Shown one piece after another: positions 24,801 through 32,707 of a stretch of 64,000 bases of DNA. Position 1 is the stretch's first letter, and each line of letters opens with the position of its first letter. The notes beneath the pieces were generated by a model, which saw only the letters and a program-made list of their open reading frames with translations, was not told the DNA's origin and did no database searches. Location: the NCBI GenBank assembly GCA_022036555.1, contig CM039126.1:682001-746000 (forward strand), in the 5' to 3' direction. The stretch comes from Microstegium vimineum (lineage: Eukaryota; Streptophyta; Magnoliopsida; Poales; Poaceae). A program made the position numbers and the translations under genes.

Positions 24801-26752
24801 ATACCAATTGAAAGGATCAAGATGTCCAAGAGGGGGGGGGGTGAATTGGGCTTGTTTTAAATTTCTAAAGCACATATGAAAACCTATCAAATGCCAATCA
24901 CCCCCTAGTGCCTACCAGTCGTGTGTCCTAGCTAGAAAGCGGTAGCAGTTCATGGAATTGAAATACACCCTAAGCAATTCTAGTGGGAAATGAAAGAACA
25001 AGACGAAATGTAATGCGGAAATGTAAAAATCTAGGGAAAAGAGATTCTCAGTGACGCAGCGATGTTTTCCTGAGGTATCGAGGTGTCAACACACCCCCCT
25101 AGTCCTCGTTGGAGCACCTCGCAAGGTATAGCTCCCCCTCTACCCGTGCAAGGGTAGAGTGCTCTCTACGGGCTGATTCTTCGCCACTCCGGCTCGGTGA
25201 ATCGCCCACAACCGATCACAGAAGCTTCGAGAAGAGTCGCCGACAATCTTCCGGCAATCACTTCCTCCGAACACCACCAAACCGTCTAGGTGCTGTCGAA
25301 CACCAAGAGTAACAAGCACAAGACCTTCACTTGACCAACTCAAGGCTAGGAAGGTGGATGGATGCACACAAGTCACTCCTAATCACTCTAGGAGGGAAGA
25401 ACAAGATGGAATCTCTCAAATTTCTCCCTCACTAGGCACTTGGCTCTCCAAGAATTCTCTCCAAGGTTCCTCAGGTGTAACACAGGCCAAGAGAGATCCT
25501 AAGGACGAAGGGGGCAACTATAAATAGTCTCCACCTCCTAAACTAGCCGTTTTATGCTTTTTCTCTTCTCTGCGAAGCCACCGGACTAGTCCGGAGCTAA
25601 CACCACCGGACCAAGTAGCCTGGTCCGGAGCTCACTCTCTGCTGAGAAATAGACACCGTCGGACCACTTGCCTTAGTCTGACGACCTGGTCCGACGCACT
25701 GGTCCGGAGCCAGGGTGCTCACTGAGTGAAAACACTTTCTCTTCTTCGAACCTCCGGACCACTCTCCTTGGTCCGGAGCCCTGGTCCGACGCTCAGGTCC
25801 GGAGCCAGGGAGCTCACTAAGTTGGATCACAGCTCTGCCTGTGAGCGTCGGACTACCCGTCGGACCCTCCGTCAGACTAGTCCGGAGCTCACTCCCAGGG
25901 CAGGCTTTCACTGACAGAGGCCACCGGACCACTTGCCTATGGTCCGGTGCTCTTCCAGACAGGTGGTCCGGAGCTCTGTCTTTTGAACTGGCTTCTAAGG
26001 CAAGGCCGTCGGACTCCTCTCCTTGGTCCCACGCTTCCTTAGCAAACTGGTCCGGAGCTCTTTTCTCCCCCTTTTCTCAACTCTTATCACTAAGGTTTCT
26101 TAAGGGATTTTGCTCCTACCATCTTAAGGCATACCAAGGGATTATAGCAGGGTCTCTAGGACTGGTTGTGACAAGTGTGCATATACCCACTTTCCTAAAC
26201 TCTTCTAGGTCAAGCTACTAATCTCATACCCCCCCTTAATAGTACGGTCAAAGGAAAAACAAAGCCCTAGCTATATTTAGTGTCCTTCTCAACCTTATGG
26301 CACTAAGGACTAGCCTAGTCTTCAACTTGTATCATCATCCTTTGAAATCGAAACGATTTTCATCTTGGGGCATGAATATCCATTAAGCACATTCAAATTG
26401 TATCACTAATGACCTAACACAAATGACTTTGCCTCTGCAAAACACACGTTAGTCATAGTGACCTAGCATTGTCGTTAATCGCCTAAACACAAGGGACCAT
26501 GATTCTTCACTAGCTATAGCTGGGTTTTTGGAATTGCAATGGATGGACCAAATTGCATCACTTTTGTGTTTTGTTGTTATTCATGAGTGCAGTGTTCTGG
26601 GATCCATACTCTTGATTCTGGGCCTCTATATTCTGCTGTGGGGAAAGAAGAGGGATGCCTCAGAAGCATCATCATCATCAGCCGCTGCTGCTGCTGCCAA
26701 GGAAGAGGGGGAGAAGGAGGAGGAGGACAAAGAGAAGCAAGTCAGATCATGA
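6893..26752 (+). CDS. WAT1-related transporter (EamA / nodulin MtN21-like), six exons, giant introns
   Basis: Members of this plant family are multi-pass membrane proteins with two EamA (drug/metabolite transporter) repeats. The founder WAT1 exports auxin from the vacuole; the substrate here is unknown. Exons: 6893-7083, 7228-7290, 7418-7534, 7631-8048, 12105-12256 and 26593-26752, all with GT-AG borders and matching phases, giving about 366 residues, normal for the family. Family motifs seen are LVLITLRQLVATVFLAP (exon 1), FFYGLQYTTATFA (exon 3), VEKRGPVF and FFFLHE (exon 5), and GLYILLWGKK (exon 6), followed by an Ala/Ser/Glu/Lys-rich tail. Introns 1-3 are about 100-150 bases, but intron 4 is 4.1 kb and intron 5 is 14.3 kb because of transposons. 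The frame is intact across all junctions, so the gene may work if the long introns are spliced. A tandem paralogue begins at 28318 with the same exon pattern. Confidence 0.88.
8049..8865 (+). other. Intron 4 of the WAT1-type gene, first part
   Basis: Non-coding. GGTAAAATGACCATTT near 8200 and AAAATGGTCATTTTAC near 8290 are inverted relative to each other, suggesting the relic of a small inverted-repeat element. A TTAGCCGTCCA motif occurs twice between 8730 and 8772. No gene is supported. Confidence 0.4.
8866..9687. mobile_element. Non-autonomous hAT-like element in intron 4
   Basis: The left end reads CAGGGGTGGATCCA. The right end, read inward on the opposite strand, is CAGTGGTGGTTCCA. These imperfect terminal inverted repeats are flanked by 8-base direct repeats that differ at one position (ATATAAGA at 8858-8865, GTATAAGA at 9688-9695). 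An 8-bp duplication and a CAGNGG terminus are typical of hAT transposons. The 822-bp interior has open frames on both strands but no recognisable transposase. A second element with the same terminus type lies at about 33964-34808. Confidence 0.7.
9688..11605. other. Intron 4 middle part
   Basis: No exon or intact gene is recognised. A CAACAACAACAA microsatellite lies near 9979-9997. About 10100-10800 is moderately GC-rich with frames open on both strands and looks like old transposon or captured sequence. It also contains the promoter-like patch listed separately at 11067-11105. Confidence 0.35.
11067..11105 (+). promoter_or_regulatory. Promoter-like patch: two adjacent G-boxes and a TATA motif inside intron 4
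   Basis: CACGTG occurs twice back to back at 11067-11078, and TATATAA follows at 11099-11105, in the sense direction of the host gene. A CT-rich leader-like stretch lies downstream near 11230. G-box plus TATA is a usual core arrangement in plant promoters. It could be an unrecognised LTR promoter, a captured promoter or an alternative internal promoter. No transcript evidence is available. Confidence 0.3.
11609..11960. mobile_element. Miniature CACTA (En/Spm-type) element with hairpin interior
   Basis: The right end read inward is CACTACTACAGAAAACC. The left end is the matching ACTACTAGAGAACAG with its first C mutated. A 3-base duplication, TAT, flanks it at 11606-11608 and 11961-11963, as expected for CACTA elements. 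The interior carries repeated and inverted TTTAGTCCCGGTTGGT motifs that would fold into long imperfect hairpins, a pattern common in grass miniature elements. It has no transposase. Confidence 0.75.
12457..14155 (-). repeat. Left LTR (3' LTR of the minus-strand element)
   Basis: 1,699 bp, TG...CA ends. It contains CTATAAATAG near 13166, a nearly palindromic TATA-type motif readable in either direction, and a block at about 13220-13690 densely packed with TCCGGA, GTCCGGAGC and GTCGGAC motifs. The polypurine tract adjoins it at 14157. Confidence 0.92.
14157..14168 (-). other. Polypurine tract of the retrotransposon
   Basis: On the minus strand AAAAGGGGGAGAT runs directly into the terminal LTR, the normal site for plus-strand priming. 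Similar purine tracts occur upstream on the same strand near 14553-14566 (TTTAGGGGGAG) and 14583-14600 (AAAGGGGGAGAGGG). Multiple tracts are a described Sirevirus feature. Confidence 0.85.
14169..14618 (-). other. Non-coding segment between the third frame and the terminal LTR
   Basis: AT-rich, with the extra purine tracts near its right edge. No frame of note. Confidence 0.5.
14619..17120 (-). pseudogene. Third open frame of the retroelement (env-position / Sirevirus-type ORF), interrupted by eight amber codons
   Basis: Starting from an ATG at 17118-17120, one reading frame runs about 834 codons to 14619. It is cut by eight in-frame stops, at 16980, 16047, 15531, 15522, 15507, 15330, 15111 and 14922 (lowest coordinate of each); every one is TAG. 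The N-terminal part is Lys/Arg-rich (KPKKKKRKL). A folded-looking middle part of about 300 codons follows (for example YIERWVREFYASVW and RYRLYMTQLREIL). The C-terminal third is rich in Pro, Ser, Thr, Gln and Ala. Its position after pol is where Sireviruses carry their env-like frame, but I see no convincing fusion or transmembrane features. A hydrophobic stretch (VLVAVLVTVVLYLSVG) lies in frame just upstream of the chosen ATG and could belong to a longer product. Function unknown. Confidence 0.6.
17121..19110 (-). other. Spacer between pol and the third frame of the retroelement
   Basis: About 2 kb without a convincing coding sequence. Near 17178-17250 a roughly 35-bp unit (containing AAGAACCACTGATCTCTG) is duplicated in tandem. 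About 17815-18120 is GC-rich with frames open on several strands and a run of Gs near 18110-18121. From 18140 to 18640 the GTCGGAC, GTCCGAC and GTCCGG motifs of the LTR reappear many times. In plus-strand coordinates AACCCTAGGTTT-type motifs lie near 17735-17810. Confidence 0.5.
19111..22338 (-). pseudogene. Ty1/copia pol: protease, integrase, reverse transcriptase and RNase H, frameshifted
   Basis: Four consecutive minus-strand segments cover pol. 22338-21547 has the aspartic protease motif DSGCTQHM and the integrase zinc-binding HRRLAH...CSAC pattern. 21550-20339 has the integrase core (SDNGTKF, then QQNGVVERKNRT) and the start of reverse transcriptase. 20366-19470 has MDVRSAFLNG and the catalytic YVDDIIFGS. 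19527-19111 has the RNase H/C-terminal block (STAEAEYIA, RTKHIDIRHHFL). The breaks between segments are frameshifts near 21595, 20400 and 19520, and two in-frame stops (TAA, TAG) separate gag from protease around 22327-22362. The enzyme cannot be made as one polyprotein from this copy. Confidence 0.9.
22360..24756 (-). CDS. gag: Retrotransposon Gag, open reading frame of 798 codons
   Basis: Structural capsid protein of the Ty1/copia element. It starts MSHGDGPPPMFDGDDFPYW, typical of plant copia Gag, and is uninterrupted. The first third is the capsid-like domain; Lys- and Asp/Ser-rich stretches follow, then a long helical, heptad-like region (around residues 440-680) compatible with a coiled coil. 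Two zinc-knuckle regions are visible: an internal one near residue 285 (CYNYGTLGHLAHAC), where the second Cys is Tyr and which is therefore probably non-functional, and a C-terminal intact one (CFECGQVGHFAYDC). Expression would start from the right-hand LTR on the minus strand. It is notable that gag alone of the three coding blocks has stayed open. Confidence 0.85.
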   Translation of the reverse strand: MSHGDGPPPMFDGDDFPYWKVRMEAYLEAVDVGVHKAATIGGSVFAEDPFFEKNNAKVKNILFRGICKDVFNCVRNCKTAHEIWTNICALHEGTKCEREERYHLIIAKMNSFTMLSHENANEMYSCLNVLVEELNGLGLTQMTPADVVRKILCVLPIDKYSHIVTVFHQGDLSITTPIQVLGKINAHEMYMKINDGSSSSSKKKEKEEKKDLALKASSKEKCKIQYVLESASDDDDEDNIALMVKKTTKMLKRLNKNGVKFDSKKKKFFTSSSRKPISQMKCYNYGTLGHLAHACPEEKKDKFKNNKFKNFKKNKGGNDDSSDDDKKQDKPYKKKKNFNFYKKKKDGKAYIVGDWLTDIDDSSDSSDDESEEEKVAALVIGSSIPLPPPPSSSGSSSTHLCLMAKGDKKVQKEDDGDDLSIDDSDNEEAPSYDELIKICNKYASIIRKYKSKNDKLLEIKENLHDKLDTLSSANDDLKLEINSLRSSTREIKVSLKQANEKHDKLERSTQELHTRYNLLKDDYNKVKEDHGTLVIANELLTQDLTHVATNPCAKCASATSCEIELDDVALEQSAKCKGNRVVEADKYDDYVKMKDENSKLKEELINLKSNKPIVIKPAQEEDKNAIILINSLREEIIKLKNDKTKLTSGLEKFTKGHNLQSELLMNTIMKNDKTGIGFKENQVIKAKVKIEAKNYYKNKYNGYNQEKPKPKPRRCFECGQVGHFAYDCMTPPRKTLPKHTRPFAHDAHYVINKDSKGRPLVVFLGPPMKNKPKVLWVAKELVDKAMGPRTKGVPKQQA
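24795..24806 (-). other. Primer binding site for initiator tRNA-Met
   Basis: On the minus strand, two bases after the LTR, the sequence TGGTATCAGAGT matches the usual copia primer site TGGTATCAGAGC in 11 of 12 positions. This fixes the element's orientation. Confidence 0.9.
24809..26509 (-). repeat. Right LTR (5' LTR of the minus-strand element)
   Basis: 1,701 bp, with the same structure as the left copy. Differences from the left copy are concentrated in the first ~450 bases and the last ~500; the central ~700 bases are almost identical. It includes the same TATA-type motif near 25520 and the TCCGGA-rich block at about 25575-26060. Confidence 0.92.
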
Positions 26753-28170
26753 GGACCAGCTGACCGGACCACTCTTATCTCATTTTTTCCAAAACAAACC
26801 AGGATGAGGACCAGAAGATACAGTTCTTTGGACTGTGATCGATACTTGACATATGTTTCCTGCTTCATTTTCTACTCCTAGATGGAACTAGTACCACTTA
26901 CTGTACTAAGAATTAAGGATGGTCTAATAATTCTCTGATAGCTCTTATATATAGTTAATTTCCTTGTGGTCAAATAAATTAGTACATATAAGTGTATTAT
27001 ATATGCTATTTCCTCTCTAAAAAGAAACATTAGTATTTTATTTCCCCATAAAAAATATTGTACTACTTGTATTCAACAAGGCATGCATGCATGTGTTTTT
27101 GCTTACCCTTTATATATAACCTATAATTTTCTTAGTGTGCCTAACCGTACCATGCATAGAAAAAATAAAGTTACCATACCTGCAATTCTATCCAAAGAAA
27201 GTTCAGTCATAGCTAGGATCTTGCATAGAAGGGGCCGGCCGGGTAGCAGATGTCACCCATAGTTCGACACGTTAGAATGTCTTTTTCAGTCACATTGAAC
27301 ACGGAATTGCATTGGGTGGGAGCAAGAAAAAGAGAGAAATGTTCTTCATACATGCGCACACATGCCGCTTGTCTTGTTGTACCCCAAATTCGCCATTCTC
27401 CTCTCCTATGTGGGCGGCGCGGCGAGAGAGCGAGAATCGATGCTCCGGATTTGATGTCGACTTAAAGCAACGTATGCCAACGAAAGCAGAGATAGTGGGC
27501 ATTGGATTTTAGTCCTTTCTCATGGAGAAAAAAGAAAGCAAGATGCATGCGTTTTTATTTCTTCCTAGCTCTACATATATTGGTGCATGTTCTTAAATTA
27601 CAGATCACCCTAAATAAAGGTCATGAGTGACAATGCCTGAGTGCTCAAGCTGCAGGCAGCATCCAATGCCCTACAGTAGAAGCGATTGACGCATGCAGGA
27701 TCAGGACATCTAATCTAAATCTAATGCTGCATGACGGGTCAGGTCAGAACCAATTCAAGCTGCTTGGTTGCCAAAACTGATAAAAAAGACGAGGAACTTT
27801 TAAATGTTCGATGATCCCACTGCACTGCACTACCAAAAGAGCTACAGTAGCTGGGTATTCCGTTCACTTGGCTAGCTGCAGAATCTGCTCATCGATCGAT
27901 CGATCAAACCTGCTGCACATCTTCCAGATTGCAAGTATATATAATATTCTCAGGTCAGCAAAGCACAGCCAACCAATGGCTGCTAATTTAGTACTTTGTC
28001 CTATGTACTAATGTACCCAATGCGAAACCCTAGTCGTCACAACTCAAGCTAGAGCAGCATGGTCACGTGTTCGGAAAACGAAACGAGGTCGATAGGGAAC
28101 ATCCTTTTAGATGCCATTGCAAACATCATCAGCACCTCAGCATATATTGCAGCTAGCTAGCAGAGAGCAC
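26753..28170. other. Intergenic region between the two WAT1-type genes
   Basis: Holds the 3' UTR of the first gene (an AATAAA-like ATAAAT motif near 26976) and the upstream region of the second. No gene is supported. A short GATC-repeat (ATCGATCGATCGATC) lies at about 27891-27905. Confidence 0.45.
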
Positions 28171-28177
28171 TATAAAG
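28171..28177 (+). promoter_or_regulatory. TATA box of the second WAT1-type gene
   Basis: TATAAAG sits about 145 bases upstream of the ATG at 28318, with a purine- and A-rich leader between. This is a good core-promoter position. Confidence 0.6.
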
Positions 28178-28317
28178 CCATGACATAACCTGAACAGACT
28201 GCTCAGCTCATCACACAATTCAGCAAAGCAGCTAGACATCGTCAGATCAAAGCTAAGCTCAGGATCCAACAGCTAGTTATTAGTAGTTGCTGCTAGCTGC
28301 TGCTTGAATTGATCGAT

Positions 28318-29012
28318 ATGTGGAGTGCAGGATGCATGGAACAGTGGGCGCCGACGGCGGCAATGGTGGCCACCAACGTCGTGATCGCCGTCATGACAGC
28401 GCTGATCAAGCAGGCACTGAGCCAGGGCATGAACAGGCTGGTCCTCATCACTTTCCGGCAGATGCTGGCCACACTGTTCCTTGGCCCCATTGCCTACTTC
28501 AAGGAAAGGTAGGTGCTGTGCTGCTGCTGCTGTGTGTCAAAAAGCTAGGCATGCATGCAAAGGGAAAATATGAACAGTACACTACATGGTTATATTTCCC
28601 TATATATACATATTGTTGACGGCCATTATATTGCTTCTTTGTTTCCTTCATTCAGGAAGATGAGGCCAAAGTTCACAACCGAAATCTTTGTGTACATGTT
28701 CCTCAGTGGAATTCTTGGGTAAACATAAACACCAACTCCACTCAGTTGGTTGTTCTTCATTGTTCCTGGACTGATTGAGTGATCGTATAAACCGTTTCTC
28801 AATTTCACTTGTTGCCTGCTGCAGGCCTGTGCTGCTTCAGTACACATTGTTTGTCGGATTGGATTACACGACAGCAACATTTGCTGCAACTTTCGGAAAT
28901 ATGCTTCCAGTGGTTACTTTTCTCATATCACTTGCTTTCAGGTACGTAAAAACACAGCTTCTTCTTTCATTCAGCAGCTTGAAAGGCTTTATTTTCCCTC
29001 TCGATCGATCTC

Positions 29013-29062
<50 letters not shown>

Positions 29063-30481
29063 ACTTTGTTTTTGCAAAGTCTCTACCCTAAATTTGCAGT
29101 ATTATAAAACTGGATGGCAAAAAAAAAAAAAAACTGACTACAAATTAGCAGAGTGCTATCACTGCTGCTACTATAAGAAAAGAAGAAGGAATCGATATAT
29201 ATAGTGCTATCACTGCTATGGAACCTTGCTTCTACTATTCAAACCAACCAGTACATCCTAAATCTAAATGAAGCGCCTAAAAAGGAAACTTCAACACTTT
29301 GTTCCCATGAGAAAGTTAGCTGATTTTAAAATGGGCCCCAAATTAAGCACATGCTGTAACTAAGGGTCCCCAGCAGAGCACATTAGCTCAACTCATCACT
29401 TGATCATTTTGGATCTTGTGTCTTATTAACTCAATTAAATATATAAAGCTCACAATATAATAAGAAACTTGATGTTTCAGATTTGAAGCACTGGAGGTGA
29501 GGAGCAGGTCAGGGAGTGCCAAGATCTCAGGGACACTCATCTCCCTGGGCGGCGCAATGATGCTCACCTTCTACAAGGGTTCAGCACTGACGACCCACTA
29601 CACCACCACCACATCGCCGCCGTCGCTGTCATCCTCCATGGCTCCATCCTCCTCCTCCTCCGGAGCCGGAGAGCACGGTACGGTCCGGTGGGTGCTGGGC
29701 TCCGTCTCCATGCTCGCCAACGTCGTCGGCTTCGCTCTGTGGCTGCTCCTGCAGCGGAAATTCACCCGGAAGTACCCGGCCGTGTACTCGGCTACGGCGT
29801 TCATGTCGCTCTTCAGCTTCGTCCAGGCCGGAGCGCTCGCCCTGTCGATACAGAGGAGCAGCCTTGCCATGTGGGCTCTCAGGGGCACCGTGGAGATCGC
29901 CACGGTCGTCTACTGTGTAAGATTATTGTTTCTTCTCTTGCAGACTACAGACACATTGTTACTGCTGTTGACTTGCTAAGTACTTGGATTTATTTTGCTA
30001 AATAATCCTCACATGAAAGTAATAATTGTGCAGCTAGCATTGATGATGCAGAATGGATGTTTGTGGTGCATGCAGGGTATAGTGGCATCCGGCATTGGGT
30101 ACCTTCTGCTCACATACTGCGTGGAGAAGAGAGGCCCTGTGTTCACTGCTGCCTTCAGCCCGCTCTCTCAGATCTTCGTCGCCGCCATCGATCTCTTCAT
30201 CCTCCATGAACCTCTCTACCTTGGAAGGTGAGTGAGGTCACAACTCACAACACAATGCTGCTCATCTCATCGATCGACCTGAGACTCATTTTGACTGAAC
30301 ATTACTCTCCTAGCTAACTGTTGTTCTTTGTTATTCATCTTGCAGCGTGCTAGGATCAGTGCTGGTTATTCTCGGACTCTACCTTGTGCTGTGGGGCAAG
30401 AAAGAGGAAGCTACTGCTGCTATTGCTTCGGCGAAGCCAGTTCAGGTGGCCGAGGTAGAAGAACAGCAAGAGAAAGTGTGA
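28318..30481 (+). CDS. WAT1-related transporter (EamA / nodulin MtN21-like), tandem paralogue
   Basis: Multi-pass membrane transporter of the plant drug/metabolite superfamily; substrate unknown. Exons: 28318-28508, 28656-28718, 28825-28941, 29481-29916, 30076-30227 and 30346-30481, giving about 364 residues. Exons 1, 2, 3 and 5 have exactly the lengths of their counterparts in the neighbouring gene (191, 63, 117 and 152 bases), proving a shared origin by tandem duplication. Motifs include LVLITFRQMLATLFLGP, DYTTATFAATFGNMLP, LLQRKFTRKYPAVYSATAF, VEKRGPVF and GLYLVLWGKK. The ATG at 28318 (MWSAGCMEQW) is the first in frame. Introns are compact (about 105-540 bases); intron 3 has a CT microsatellite. 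An AATAAA signal follows the stop at about 30491. The gene looks intact and is the better candidate for normal expression of the pair. Confidence 0.92.
29019..29057 (+). repeat. CT microsatellite in intron 3 of the second WAT1-type gene
   Basis: An almost pure run of about 19 CT dinucleotides. Confidence 0.9.
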
Positions 30482-30990
30482 TTTTTTTTTAATAAAAAAA
30501 ATTATTCTTGGTTTGCTCATTACAGTGTGCCAGAGCAGAGACCATAGCTAGAGGAAGCCTGTGTGAGTGAGTGTTACAGAGTGCATATCATCTCCAAGCT
30601 AGCTCTTACTGCTGCTTGTATTCTACAACTGCTAGGTTATCCCTATGCATATAAGTATATGCTGACCAATGTAATGTAATGCAAGAAAATATGTGCTGAT
30701 CGATCGAAATGCTGTAAATAAAATTCTCTTAAAAGTGCTGAGAAAGAGGTTGGCCTTGGCCCACAATATTGTTCTTCTTCCCAGAGTTCAGATTTCACCA
30801 TCTCACGTGTACGTTTCTGACAAGTGGGACCACAGAGAACGAGAGACCAATGCTCATGCATGTCACTCAAGAATAGCAGCTCGGTCCGTCAGTACGTAAA
30901 GCTCTCTGCATCAGACACTTGTATGGCCCGCTCCGACAACAACTCCTCGCCTCCCAGTTCGTTCGCAGCACACGTCTGGCAATCCATCTG
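30482..30990. other. 3' flank of the WAT1-type gene and upstream region of the inhibitor gene
   Basis: Contains AATAAA motifs near 30491 and 30717 as candidate polyadenylation signals. Just upstream of the next gene there is a TATA-like GATAAATAA at about 30994. No further gene. Confidence 0.45.
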
Positions 30991-31100
30991 GCCGATAAAT
31001 AACGAGCAGTGCAGATCGAGCACGATCGGATCCACGAACGAAGCCGGCCGGTCGCAATCGCAACGCAATGCAAGAACGCCGCCGCAGCAGCAGCACCGCC

Positions 31101-31682
31101 ATGGGTGTCAGTGTCACCGCCAGCAGGACTCCGCTCTGCTACCTGTCCGCCGCGGCGGCTCTTCTGCTTCTGCTAGGGAACGGCGCCGTGGCGCCGTGCG
31201 ACGCGCAGCAGGTGGTGGTGACCATAGAGGAGGCGTGCCGGACAGCGTCGTCAAGCGACACGGGGGGCGTGAGCTACGACCACTGCGTGGCGTCGCTGGC
31301 GTCGGACGCACGGAGCCGCGACGCGGCGGACCTGCACCACCTGGCGGCGCTGGCGGCGCGGATCGCGGTGGAGCACGCGGCGGCGACGGAGGCGAAGATC
31401 GAGGACCTGGGCGAGGTGGAGGAGTCCCCCCACGCCCGCGCGCGCCTGCACCACTGCCTCGACCTCTACAACGCCGCCACCGACGTGCTGCGTGACGCGC
31501 TAGATAACCTCCGCGCCCGCGTCTACGGCAAGGCGTCCCAGCAGCTCGCCGCTGCGTTGGGTGCTGCCGAGAGCTGCGAGGATGTCTGGAAGGGCGAGGA
31601 GCGCGTCCCTGTTGCTGACCATGATAGGGAGTATGGACGAATGGCGTTGGTCGCGCTTGGCCTCACCAGTGGCATCGCGTGA
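31101..31682 (+). CDS. Pectin methylesterase inhibitor / invertase inhibitor-domain protein (secreted)
   Basis: Proteins with this four-helix domain bind and block either pectin methylesterase or acid invertase in the cell wall or vacuole; sequence alone does not say which. The chosen ATG at 31101 has an ideal context (GCCATGG) and gives 193 residues. An in-frame ATG at 31068 would add 11 Arg/Ser-rich residues. A signal peptide is evident (hydrophobic SAAAALLLLLG before AVAPCDAQ). Four cysteines in the family's spacing follow: EEAC, YDHC, LHHC and ESCED, which form two disulfides in known members. The domain then ends normally near the C-terminus, so length is typical. Single exon and very GC-rich, as is common for such grass genes. 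A TATA-like GATAAATAA lies about 100 bases upstream. It looks functional. Confidence 0.85.
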   Translation: MGVSVTASRTPLCYLSAAAALLLLLGNGAVAPCDAQQVVVTIEEACRTASSSDTGGVSYDHCVASLASDARSRDAADLHHLAALAARIAVEHAAATEAKIEDLGEVEESPHARARLHHCLDLYNAATDVLRDALDNLRARVYGKASQQLAAALGAAESCEDVWKGEERVPVADHDREYGRMALVALGLTSGIA

Positions 31683-32707
31683 TCGCCCATGCGCGCTAAT
31701 GCTGTCGTCGTCTCATCGGTGAGATCACCATCGCGTCGATCGGTTTATTAGTTACACACAGCTCGATCGAACTCCGGCCATTGACGACGCCATGGTTGTC
31801 AAGTCGTCAATTCGTCATCATCATAAGCTGAAGTCGCATCTTTATGGTCCTTGGAAGATGGAAATCGTGTGACACATTATATATGTCGGTCGATGTATGT
31901 AGTCGATCTTGCTTGCGTGCATACACTGATACACCTTCTTGATGTGATTTTGGCATGCATGCAGTGTGATATTATTTGTTTATTAGCTATTAATTTTGTT
32001 CGTTTTCCTTTGGGTTCATGCCTTCTTCTATTGTTTGATGTGTTATTTAGGAAAAGAAAGGGCATGCGTGCATGCAAGGGTGATACATATACACTCGTAT
32101 CTGTTGTTCATTCTTTGGGTTTGTAGGACTTTGTACGGTTGCATGGTGGTAAGTATATGAATCACATGTAAACAATGTTAGCCTAAACTTTTCAACAAAC
32201 TAAACGGTCACCTATCGTTTAGTTATTTACAAAACATGTAAATGGGCTAAACGGTTGTATAGGTGAACAGTGCCTGTAGATAGTAAATTTTGATATCGGA
32301 CGGAATGACATTCTGATTCCCAGTTTTAAAATACAAAGAATTAATCATATTTCCTTCTCAAAATTCAATCTTTTGTTTTAATTTTTGAATTGGAGGGGGG
32401 GGGGGGTGCCATTTGCCAATCATCGATTGACACAGACATAGCTTTGGATCTGCTTATATCTCAATAAACAAAGTAGTTCTTTGACCAATTAGTCACTAAT
32501 CCACCAAAACCTACTTAAATTGATAACACATGGAAAACATGCACCATCTATGGTGTTTCATTACAGTTGACAATAGATAACATAGGAAAGTCACCCTCCT
32601 TATTCCGATAGAAATCTCTCGTAGTAAAGCATCACACACACACATATAACTTGATAAGGCTTTCTTACTCTGCACGTGCCTTAAACAACAAAATTTGTAC
32701 AAAGTGA
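31683..32707. other. Intergenic
   Basis: No gene seen. A poly-G tract occurs at about 32395-32406. About 32180-32270 has AAACGGT and ACCGTTT-type motifs in opposite orientations and may be a decayed small inverted-repeat element. Confidence 0.4.

Larger units (their letters stand above)
12452..26514 (-). mobile_element. Complete Ty1/copia LTR retrotransposon, Sirevirus-like, antisense in intron 5
   Basis: The element proper is 12457-26509 (14,053 bp), flanked by a perfect 5-bp target duplication CTAGC at 12452-12456 and 26510-26514. The LTRs begin TG and end CA. All coding frames read on the minus strand in the order gag, protease, integrase, reverse transcriptase, RNase H, then a long extra frame. 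Integrase before reverse transcriptase defines Ty1/copia. A coiled-coil-rich gag, a methionine-initiator-tRNA primer site, several polypurine tracts and an additional frame after pol together suggest the Sirevirus (Maximus-like) lineage; that lineage call is inference. The element is not autonomous now: gag is open, but pol and the third frame are broken. By eye the LTRs differ at roughly two percent of positions, so it is fairly young. Confidence 0.93.

Noticed and set aside
24795..24806. tRNA-like sequence
   Set aside because: Only the 12-base primer binding site complementary to a tRNA 3' end; no cloverleaf around it.
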